DNA of 64,000 nucleotides from contig VWYX01001265.1 in NCBI GenBank assembly GCA_013396525.1, positions 145,548 through 209,547 of the forward strand, given 5' to 3'. This DNA comes from Chaetorhynchus papuensis. Its lineage: Eukaryota; Chordata; Aves; Passeriformes; Rhipiduridae. The position numbers and the translations under genes were made by a program. Shown one piece after another: positions 12,333 to 22,231 of the stretch. A model generated the notes under the pieces. It saw only the letters and a list, made by a program, of their open reading frames with translations. It was not told where the DNA came from and made no database searches. Positions within the stretch are counted from its first letter, which is position 1; the number at the start of each line of letters is the position of its first letter.

Positions 12333-13211
12333 TTGCTTTTAGTTGCGTGTTGGTGCCTGCTAAAATCCTGCTGCTGGGCAGAGCAGTCCCAGAGGCCGGA
12401 ACCTCCCATCTGCCCACAGCCATGTGCTGCCAAGATCTAAGAAAGCTGATTTAGCCTTTTGCTGACTTTTTAGCCCCTTTATCCTCCTGGCTTTTCGAGA
12501 TTTACACCACTGCTCTTTGCCAATGTCATGAATTTAAAAACTGCCTTAGTTTTAAGTGCCCATTCTGCTGTGCAACTGGGTTGTGAGTCACATTGGTGGG
12601 GGGGGGGATGGAAATCCCATTTAATCATGGGGTGTTAAGTTAGTGACAACAAATGGCTGTGTAACAATAGGCCTAGGGATTGTGCTTTATTACCCCACAT
12701 ATTTCCCCTCTTCATGATGATTTTTCCTGGTTCAAATAAAATTTCCCTTTAATTTTCTCTGGCGTGCACTTGAGTACAACACTGAAAATTCCTCCTGACT
12801 TCCCTCTTCTGCTTTAAGGTGAACTTCTTTGCTTTGGCCCATTTCCAGATCTCTCTTTCAGCTGAGATTTGCTTCCTCACCTCCTTCCTGGGAATTCTTG
12901 ATGAGTAGATGAGAGGGGCATTAAATAGATTTAGTGAAAAATGACCGTCACCAGCGTGGATGACTTTCCTCTAATTAAAAATTGAAACGGAAATGAATGA
13001 GCTTCTCTTGAGGCCGTGCAGGAGCTGGTGCTAAGCCCAGCTCTGTATTCATCAGTCATGTGGGAAGTCCAGCATATGAAAGAATATCCCAGAAACTTCA
13101 GTACCTTGGAGGATGCCAATAAAAGGAAAGAGAGATTTTTCTAGGGGCAGCATATTGATGTGGCCTAGATTTAAATCTGCTGGCCTAGAGCTTAGAGTCA
13201 GAACTGAATTT

Positions 13212-13402
13212 CATAGAATCACAGAATGACCTTAAAATTCATCCAGTTCCACCTTCCATGGGCACCTTCCACTAGCCCAGGTTGCTCCAAGCTCTGTCCA
13301 GCCTGGTCTTGGACACTGCCAGGGATCCAGGGGCAGCCACAGCTGCTCTGGGCACCCTGTGCCAGGGCCTCCCCACCCTCACAGGGAAGAATTTCTCCCA
13401 GC
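13212..13402 (-). mobile_element. CR1 LINE 3'-end fragment
   Basis: ATAGAATCACAGAATGACC, CCATGGGCACCTTCCACTAG, GGTCTTGGACACTGCCAGG and GGGCCTCCCCACCCTCACAG show an antisense CR1 end about 600 bases before the EXTL3 leader exon. Confidence 0.92.
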
Positions 13403-14021
13403 AGCTTCCCAACAGATCCTAACTTCGGCATCTTTGCTTTGATATACGGTGTAGACTTTTCCAGTGATGACCAGAAATTCCCTTGTACGCAGCCAGCCAG
13501 TTACTCGTGACCAACACAAGTGCGTTCCCTTTAAACTTTCTCGTGCGATGAATCAAAATTTTCCAGCAGGAAATGAAAGCAAAACACTTCATCTAAAACC
13601 TCCTCATCAGCTCTAGTCACTAGAGCAGAACAATGGCGATTACACTCAGTTATGCAGTACAAACTCCCAGCACTGCTGCGTCCCGGCATCGCAGCGAGGC
13701 GGGCAGGGAGAGCAGGTGTACGTCAACACCTCTGGTTTGGATGCGAGGAGAGGAGGCCTTGCAGGTGGGAAAAACAGGGATCTGGGTCCAGGACTGAGGA
13801 GGTTGTGTGGTCTGGAGCAACCCTACACAACCCTAATGAAGAGCAGAGTGCCTGGAGAAAGCTGTGTGTCCACATCTAATGGGTCCCATCACCTTCTCAG
13901 GTGACACCCCAGAGGTTGTTCTTTAGAGAGAGGACAATTGCTTTTAAATCTAACGATGCCCTAGGTGAGTCGTGGGGTCGTTTCGGTGGCATTGCCTGAC
14001 TCTGTGATTGTTCTCTTGTAG

Positions 14022-14498
14022 GAATGGCAGAGCTTCACCCTCACAGCAGCGATGAGAGAGACTGACAGTGCTCCGAGTCCCTTCTGGCTCCTTCTGCACA
14101 ATGGCTGCTGCCTCTGCATATTCATTGGATGGTAATGCAGGATGTCGGCAGCAGCGGTAGAGTTTGGCTCGGTCCCACTGTGTTTTTCTTCTGCCGGTTG
14201 CGACTTTGAATCACCATGACAACGCTGTGACACTTCCAGCAAAGGTTGCCCGCGGACCAAGGGTGGGCTGGGGGTGGGCGAGAAGGTCGATGATCGAGTC
14301 CAACGGGATCAGAAGTTACGCCTGCAGCCAAACGAGCGTGGAAGAGCCGCCGGCACGGCAAGAAGATGAAATTCCCCTTCCATTGGCTTCTCGTTAAGCA
14401 GGCACAATAACATTTCCTTTCGAGAGACTCGCTCTAAAAACTCTTTTGGTTATGGCTACTGATCCAACGTGATTGTGCGCGCGGCGACTTCGGAACTC
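14022..14498 (+). promoter_or_regulatory. EXTL3: EXTL3 5' leader in the first coding exon, with upstream ORFs
   Basis: A good splice acceptor (GTTCTCTTGTAG, AG at 14020-14021) suggests the first coding exon begins at 14022 with about 477 bases of leader. The leader contains several short upstream ORFs: ATG 14024 to TGA 14065 (13 codons), ATG 14052 to TAA 14135 (27 codons), and ATG 14101 to TAG 14160 (19 codons) in strong context (A at -3, G at +4). The true start at 14499 is in weak context (C at -3, A at +4). The acceptor is inferred, and the noncoding first exon or promoter is not identified. Confidence 0.5.
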
Positions 14499-16646
14499 AT
14501 GACTGGCTATACGATGTTGCGCAATGGGGGAGTGGGGAACGGAGGCCAGCCGTGGGTGTTGAGGTGGTCCAGTCGGATCCGGCTCACCTGGCTTAGCTTC
14601 ACCCTCTTCATCATCCTCGTTTTCTTCCCCCTCATTGCCCACTACTACCTGACCACCATCGACGACGCGGACGATGCCGGCAAGCGCATCTTCGGCCCCC
14701 GCACCGGCAACGAGCTGTGCGAGGTGAAGCACGTGCAGGACCTGTGCCGCATCCGCGAGTCGGTCAGCGAGGAGCTGCTCCAGCTCGAGGCCAAGCGGCA
14801 GGAGCTCAACAGCGAGATCGCCAAGCTCAACTTGAAGATCGAGGCCTGCAAGAAGAGCATCGAAAATGCCAAGCAGGACCTGCTGCAGCTGAAGAACGTC
14901 ATCAGTCAGACTGAGCATTCCTACAAAGAGCTGATGGCTCAGAACCAGCCCAAGCTCTCCTTGCCCATCCGGCTGCTGCCAGACAAGGATGATGCGACCT
15001 TCCCCCTGCCAAAATCCAACAGAAACTGCAGGCTGCACAACTGCTTCGACTACTCACGCTGCCCGCTGACGTCTGGCTTTCCAGTCTATGTCTACAACAG
15101 TGACGATTACCCTTTTGGTAGTTCCTTAGACCCTTTAATTAAACAGGCCTTTGAGGCGACTGTCAGAACTAATGTTTATGTTACTGAAAATGCAAATATT
15201 GCTTGTGTGTATATAATTTTAGTGGGGGAAATGCAAGAGCCCGTAATGCCAAAACCTACTGAACTAGAGCAACAGTTGCACTCTTTGCCATATTGGAGGA
15301 CTGATGGACACAACCATCTCATCATCAATCTCTCGAGGAAGTCGGAAACTCAGAACTTCATTTACAACATCAGCACGGGGCGCGCCATGATCGCCCAGTC
15401 CACCTTTTACGACGCCCAGTATCGACCGGGCTTTGACATCGTGGTGTCGCCTCTGGTCCACGCCATGTCCGAGCCCAACTTCCTAGAAATCCCGCCCCAG
15501 GTGCCGGTCAAGCGTAAGTACCTGTTCAGTTTCCAGGGGGAGAAGATCGAGTCTCTCCGATCCAGCTTGCAGGAGGTTCGCTCTTTCGAAGAGGAGATCG
15601 AAGGCAACGCCCCGGCCGACTACGACGACCGGATCATCACCACCTTGAAGGCTGTTCAGGACAGCAAGCTGGACTTTGTTCTGGTGGAGTTCACGTGTAA
15701 GAACCAGCCTAAGGCGAGTCTGCCCACTGAGTGGGCTCTGTGTGGAGAAAGGGACGACAGACTAGAGCTACTGAAGCTTTCTACTTTTGCACTGATCATC
15801 ACCCCCGGGGACACCCGTTTAGTGATCTCCGCAGGGTGTACCATGAGACTGTTTGAGGCTCTGGAAGTCGGGGCCATCCCGGTGGTTCTCGGAGAGCAAG
15901 TTCAGCTACCCTACAACGACGTGATCCGGTGGAACGAGGCAGCCTTAATTATACCAAAGCCACGTATCACAGAAGTGCACTTCCTTCTGAGAAGCATTTC
16001 TGACAACGATCTCCTTGCCATGAGGAGGCAGGGCCGCTTCTTGTGGGAGACCTACTTCTCCACCTCCGACAACGTTTTCAGCACAGTCTTAGCTATCATA
16101 AGGACTCGAATCCAAATCCCGGCTGCTCCTATCCGAGAAGAACCCGCCGTGGAGATCCCCCACCGGTCTGGCAAAGCTGCTGGTACAGACCCCAATATGG
16201 CAGACAACGGTGACCTGGACTTGGGGCCTGTGGAGACAGAACCACCCTACGCATCTCCCAAATATCTCCGCAATTTCACCCTCACCGCAATGGATATCTA
16301 CAGGAATTGGAATTCTGCTCCGGGGCCTTTCCACCTCTTCCCCTACACTCCCTTTGACCCCGTTTTACCATCGGAAGCGAAATTTTTAGGGTCTGGGACT
16401 GGATTTCGACCAATTGGTGGAGGAGCAGGTGGCTCTGGGAAGGAGTTCCAGGCTGCTTTGGGTGGCAATGTCCCACGGGAGCAGTTCACGGTGGTGATGT
16501 TGACTTACGAGCGGGAGGAAGTGTTGATGAACTCCCTAGAAAGGCTCAATGGTCTCCCCTACTTAAATAAAGTTGTGGTGGTGTGGAACTCTCCCAAGCT
16601 TCCCTCCGAGGATCTCTTGTGGCCGGACATTGGCGTCCCGATCATG
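14499..16646 (+). CDS. EXTL3: EXTL3 coding exon 1 (residues 1-716)
   Basis: EXTL3 is a type II ER/Golgi membrane glycosyltransferase that adds the first GlcNAc to the proteoglycan linkage tetrasaccharide, committing it to heparan sulfate. This exon gives a short cytosolic tail, one membrane segment at about residues 29-49, a Lys/Glu/Leu-rich coiled coil at about 85-150, a cysteine-containing stem, the GT47-type exostosin domain at roughly 190-505, a linker, and the start of the GT64 domain from about 660. N-X-S/T sites include NLS, NIS and NFT. I chose the ATG at 14499 because MTGYTMLRNGG matches the vertebrate N-terminus; the frame is open further upstream but lacks an ATG there. The donor is ATG|GTAAGA, phase 0. 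From family knowledge, the GT47 domain is thought inactive and GT64 catalytic. The reading frame is intact, so this looks like a functional gene. Confidence 0.97.
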
Positions 16647-18304
16647 GTAAGACAGATGTAGCTACAATGGGCTTGTTCGTGGTGGGATCTGTGTGTTGGA
16701 GTTGGCTGTGTCAGCTCAGCTTCAGTCCTGGGGGATGGTTGGAGGTGTCTGTACCTCATCTGGATACTTTTATCAGTGGAGAAAAACGAGAGGTGCCAGC
16801 GTTTAGCGCTCATGCAGTACGAATGGCTTTTGTGGAGCCTAATGTGCATTGTGATGCTTAAAGCTAAAGATTGCTTCTCGTTGGAAATCTTTGCTTTAAG
16901 GCTCTTTAAGTGCCTCCCTGTGAGGACAGTTGACACCTTATAAATATCTAGGTAGTAACTGGTTCTGCACTTTGCCAGATGAATTTTTTATTAAAACAAA
17001 AGAGGGACCCACTGAATTCTTGTCGACTGCAGAGACCTCAAAACTCCTCTCTCACTTTATATCACAAGGGGTGGCAGAGAAGGAATTGCAAGGCAAGGCT
17101 GACATGACCGTGAGAGTTTCCCTCCTCCCAAGGCTGTAGCTGAGTTTTGTGTATATTTGGGTTGATTATTTCTTTTCCCCGGCCAAACTGAAGAAGCGAT
17201 GCCTTCAAAAGCCAACCTTCGTTTTCAGACCCGTGAAAATGTACTCACTCAGATATTGACTCGTAAGGAGTGAATTCTCCCTAAATTCTTATTTATTTTA
17301 GGACTTCCCTGTCATCCCAGCATAACCTTCTTCACTGGCCGTTGTTAACAATCGATATTAAATATAAATCTCCCCTCATAAAGAGAGCGAAGGCGCAGAG
17401 CCACTCACAAGAACTAACACTGTGTGGCCTGAATCTGGTTGTGCTTAGAGGACAAATGGAAGGATAATGCCTTACAAATTAGGGAGGGGGAAAATAAAAG
17501 AGGGAGATGGTATTTAAATACACAAACTGCGTGTGGTTTATGTGACAGGAAGCTCCTGAGCTTAATAGCAATGCAAGCTTTATGCTGCATGCAAAGAGAT
17601 TCATTGATTTAATACTTCGTTTTATTATTATTGTGATGAATAAATCCTTCTGCTCACATTTAAAAACCCTTACGGTCCGGGAACAATGAGGAGAGAAAAT
17701 TGCTTGGATAATTGCGAAATAATCTTTCACATTAGTCCTTTTGAACCTCCGAATTCTACAAAATCTTTGCATTGTGTCTGCCGAAAAACCGCGTCCTCCT
17801 TCGGAGCGGGGATTGTTCTCCTTGGAGTTGCTAATGGGTGTTATTTGTGAAAGAAAAATACGTTTCTGTGGATGGAAGATAATGGCTTTTCGTACCTGGC
17901 TCTCATCTGCACATCTGTTGTGCTGGAGCCCCTCTGGTTTTTCGGGGACTCGACACACTCGAGTTGCTTCGTGTCACCTTCGAGCCACGCGCTGGGGGGG
18001 ATGAGCTGTAGGGAATGTTGGGAGCTGGGGGGTTCCAGAGGAGGGAATCGTCGTGTTCCTGCTTTGGGGTGGTGGATGGTGACACTGTGCTCGTGGCCAA
18101 GTGCCAGGGAGTGGCTGGGTCACCGAGAGCTTCTGCCAGGTCCCTTCTGAAGGGGCCTGTTGGTCTGGTAACAGCTCTGCTTTCTTCCCGTTTTTCTAAA
18201 TCCCAGTTTTTAAAAGAGCCCAAATCTGGGATCTTTCACAGGAGGGTTAACCCTGAGCAGCGTCCAGGCATCCATCCCACCAGTGTCCCTGTTGCTAAGC
18301 CTGA

Positions 18305-18738
18305 TGCCTTGAGAGGCCTCCTGGAAACAGAGACCAGACAGGAGTAAGGGAATAAAGGTGTGGATTTATTGGAAAGGCCTTCAAAGGTACCCCTGGGGAG
18401 CCAGAGGCTGCTGCCAAGATGGGCCCCGAGATGGACGACAGGGCACGAGTTCTTCCCACTTTTCTAGGTTTGGTTCATTTGCATCTCAGGGTTCATTCTC
18501 CAATTCAAGCTTCAGTTTAATGATGTCATTCCCCTCAGCTTGCCCCCCTCTCAGAGGCTCTTTGGTTGATACCTTTTGGGCCTAGGAGGGTCTGGGTGTC
18601 CTTGGAGAGCAGGCCCGGAGAGGCTTTGTTGTGTGTGCCCAGCAGGAGAGAGCAGAAATGAACAGGCTCCAGGAAACTTCAGAGTTCCACACTGGGCAGT
18701 GCAGGGTTTGAAAAATATAAAAGTTCAAACCTAAGGCA
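18305..18738 (-). mobile_element. Probable solo LTR, antisense to EXTL3
   Basis: The 434-base block has six-base inverted termini TGCCTT and AAGGCA. On the minus strand it carries AATAAATCCACACC about 60 bases before its end, followed by TTTATTCCCTTACTCCTGTC, an arrangement like other avian ERV LTRs. AAGCC occurs just outside both ends (18297-18301 and 18741-18745) but not flush with them. No coding retroviral sequence remains. Confidence 0.6.
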
Positions 18739-19399
18739 CCAAGCCCATCTCCAGGCTGGGTGTTTAATCCCCCTGGGAGTTTGTACCATTCATCTGCATG
18801 GATGGTTCAGTGTGGCAATGATGGAAAACTTCCCTGGGCTTCATCAGATGGTGGCAAATCCTAAGGTCTGCTCTGGAAAAGGGTGACAGGAATGCTGGGA
18901 GCAGAGGTGAGGAATCTGAGAGATGTGGGATGTGCTGGCCGGCGGAAGAGGCAGGTGGGGATGTGGGATGGGCAGGAGACACAAGTCAGTACTTGCTGGT
19001 GTCAGAAGGAACTGAGGAGCTGTGAATCTGATTTCCCTATGGGGGATAAAAAGGTCTTTTGATGGGGAATATCCAATTCTCTCAGATCTGGAAGTGGTGC
19101 TGTATCTCTGTGTAACAGAAACATTCCCAGTAACTTTGGGGTGCCAGGAATTGCTCTGTGTTCAGGTCCCGAAGCACAGAACTTTGCAGGGAAACCTGAG
19201 GGGAGAAGAGAAGAGGATGAGGGTGGATTTGGGTTGTGATTGAAGTGGGTCCAGGCACCATCTGTCTCTGAGGAGCAGCACAGCAGCAGCACAGGTGTGC
19301 CAGCATGATCCACGATCAAAGCACCTGAAGCCAGGAGGTTACTGAAGAAAATCCATGATCAGAAGGACATGGATCTGTTGCAGTGAGTCCAGAAGAAGC

Positions 19400-19838
19400 C
19401 ACGGAGCTGCTCCGAGGGCTGCAGCCCCTCTGCTCTGGAGCCAGGCTGGGAGAGCTGGGGGTGTTCACCTGGAGAAGTGAAGGATCCAGGGAGAGCTCAG
19501 AGCCCCTTCCAGGGCCTAAAGGGGCTCCAGGAGAGCTGGAGAGGGACTTGGGACAAGGGATGGAGGGACAGGACCCAGGGAATGGCTTCCCAGTGCCAGA
19601 GGGCAGGGATGGATGGGATATTGGGAAGGAATTCCTGGCTGTGAGGGTGGGGAGGCCCTGGCACAGGGTGCCCAGAGCAGCTGTGGCTGCCCCTGGATCC
19701 CTGGCAGTGTCCAAGGCCAGGCTGGATGGGGTTTGGAGCAGCCTGGGACAGTGGAAGGTGTCCCTGCCCATGGCAAGGGGGTGGGACAGGATGAACTTTA
19801 AGGTCCCTTCCAACCCAGACCATTTTATCATTTTATGT
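19400..19838 (+). mobile_element. CR1 LINE 3'-end fragment
   Basis: AGCCACGGAGCTGCTCCGAG, GGAGCCAGGCTGGGAGAGC, GTGGGGAGGCCCTGGCACAG and the CCATTTTATCATTTTATG tail: one of the longest and best-preserved sense copies here. Confidence 0.93.
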
Positions 19839-20619
19839 AAATCACAGGCTAATGAGACAAAGCAACTTGTGTAGCACGTCCGAGGCTTAAAGAGCCTTTG
19901 GAAGCAAAGTGAGTGTCCTAAACCCCAGCAGGGCCTGCTGGTGGCAAGAGATGTGTGGCTCTGTGCTAGCAGAATTCCCCAAAAGAGAGTTGGGCTTCCG
20001 TGTGTTGACCTTATTTATCGATGAGTTCCTTGAAACGTCGTTTGCAAACGGTGCTGCTTGGCTGGGATTTGGGGCTTGTCCTCCCAGGCAGATTTCTTTT
20101 CCCTGGTGGGCTGGGAATTAATCTAGAGCCAAGCTCAAAGCTGCATTGGATCTTTGAATCTTTTCATGGATAACGAGATAAACAGGGAGACAGTATATTT
20201 GATTTTAAAAAAAACCTTTGACTTAAATATAGATGGCATAATTTACTAAAACATCAGTGAGATTGCTAAACTGCACAGGAGACTGATCAAATATTCTGTC
20301 CCTGTCCCCAGCCTGAAGCGAGTAGGTGGAAATCCAACATAATGTGAAGTTGTTTGCAGTCACTCAGGGCTGCCCCTGGAACAGATGTAGGTACTTTACC
20401 CTCACATTGAAAGCTGTAAAAACTCTTCCCGTCTCATGTTCATCAGTATCACAGCAAAACCCAATGGCTGTGAGAAATCTTATTTGTGCAAGCTCAAAAC
20501 CTCACTTTCCCCAAGTGTTTGTCTCTCTAGCACTGCCTTAGGAGAACTTCCCAGGACACGAGGAGTGGGACTGTTCCAGCTCCAACAGCTCATCACAGCC
20601 ACTGCTGAACTTCTCCCTT

Positions 20620-20780
20620 CTCCGGGGAAGCTGTGGCTGCCCCTGCATCCCTGGAAATGTTCCAGGCCAGGTTGGATCAGGCTTGGAGCAGCCTGGGATG
20701 GTGGAAGGTGTCCCTGCCCGTGGCAGGGGGTGAGATTTAAGGTCCCTTCCCGCCCAAACCATTCTGCAATTCTATGATTT
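20620..20780 (+). mobile_element. CR1 LINE 3'-end fragment
   Basis: GAAGCTGTGGCTGCCCCTGC through CCCTGCCCGTGGCAGGGGG to the ATTCTGCAATTCTATGATT tail. Confidence 0.92.
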
Positions 20781-22144
20781 GGAGCTAAACCTTACCCAGC
20801 CCAAACCAGTATTTTCACAACCTCCGCTCGCATGCTGAGCAGTGACAGCCAGGACTTCCAGCTCCTCTCCCTCTGCTGGCTGTGTGAGGGCCCTCAGTGG
20901 CTGCAAAAGCCCTGCAGCAGTTTGGTTTCTCCTCCTGCTCGGGGCTGAGGTGGGCTGTGAGTGCTGGAGGCGTCTCTGAGCACTTCAGGCTGGGTTCAGT
21001 GCCAGCTCCTGTGGCTGCAGGCAGTGACTTATCCCTTCCTCCAGCTTTGTTCCAGAACCAGTCGCTGCCTTTGATCCCTGCAGCCACTTCCAGTGGCGTA
21101 ACGTCCTTTGCTGCTGGCCCGGTGGCTGGCTGAGAGGGCTCATTCCAATCTGCTGCTTGTTGAAAAAGGAATAATCTGTGGAAAATGGCCAATCCGGAAG
21201 CGCTGCCGGCTCTGCACATGGGTCCCTTGACATGGCATTTATTAATCAGGAGCAGGCTGGGCAGGGAATGCTGTCCTGACTTTCCCTGCTGTTTGGGCTC
21301 TGGCTGTGTAAATGTGCTGTGCTGAGCTGGCTCTGAAGCTCAGATGCTTGAGGTTTGCACATCCTTTCCAGCAGAAGGACTCGAAGGGTCTTTGATATCT
21401 CCATTTTTAAGGAGCACAGCAGGATCTGTAGGTGATGCTTCTGGCCGAGAGGAGGAGGACAGAACCTGGTCAGGGTGGTGGCACCAGGAGCTTCTCTGCT
21501 TGTCCTTCAGCAAGCAGCTGGAGCCTCAAGCTTGGTTTTCTGATCAGAGCAGCATCAACCTTCCAAACTAACCAGCAGCTTGAGATAAGCTGCAGTGGTG
21601 TGTGTGATCCAGAGTGAGATCATCACGCTGACGAGGAGTTAAAAGAGAGAATAAAACCTCCATGCTGAGCAGCACCACCACTTCAGTCAGTCCTTCTCCT
21701 TCCTGGGAGCTTTGCCTTAATACCAGCTCAGGGTCAGGTTCAGCTTGGTAATTCAGCATTTACCAAACCCTTCCTTGGTGATGTGACTTGTGCTTTTCTG
21801 GGCCAACTCACCTGCAGAAACTCTTTGGTGAGTCCCAGCTTTATCCTGCTTTCCCCTGCCTTACTTTGACTCACGGCTCTTGTGTCCCAAACCAGAAGAA
21901 ACCCAACTTTGCTTTGAGCTCCTGGATTGCATGTGGGAGCGGGGGGGCTCCAGTTTTACTTCCAGAAGGAACAATTCACACAGAATCAGCTGAGAAAATC
22001 CCAGTTTTTCTTAGCACTGAGTCACTTCACGCAGGAGATTGGCCCCATCCCTGGCTCGAACAGGCCATATTCAGTGCACCAGCGTTACCAGCAGTGTGTG
22101 CCGGGTTTGTGAGCTCAGTTTCTCCATGAGAGGAGTTTTAGAAG

Positions 22145-22231
22145 GCAGGGAGATGTTCCACACAAGTGCCTGGGCAGGGAGATGTTCCACACAAGTGCCT
22201 GGGCAGGGAGATGTTCCACACAAGTGCCTGG
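22145..22231. repeat. 29-bp tandem repeat, three perfect copies
   Basis: The unit GCAGGGAGATGTTCCACACA plus AGTGCCTGG is repeated three times without change in the EXTL3 first intron after the start exon. The identity implies recent expansion. Confidence 0.95.

Larger units (their letters stand above)
8964..14021. other. Gene-free region upstream of EXTL3 coding sequence (right part)
   Basis: No coding exon is supported. It contains a decayed CR1, the 25-bp repeat, the ATT microsatellite, a G-run at about 12598-12608 and a CR1 at 13212-13402. It ends in a pyrimidine-rich splice acceptor at 14020-14021. Confidence 0.6.

Noticed and set aside
14469..14498. Extension of the EXTL3 frame ten codons upstream
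   Set aside because: It would need a GTG start. The ATG at 14499 matches the conserved N-terminus.
14394..15038. 214-codon minus-strand open frame rich in Leu and Gln
   Set aside because: It is the antisense shadow of the EXTL3 coiled-coil coding sequence.
19383..19874. 163-codon frame (and similar frames at 6248, 28073 and 40589)
   Set aside because: These are CR1 3'-end copies, which are not the coding part of the LINE.
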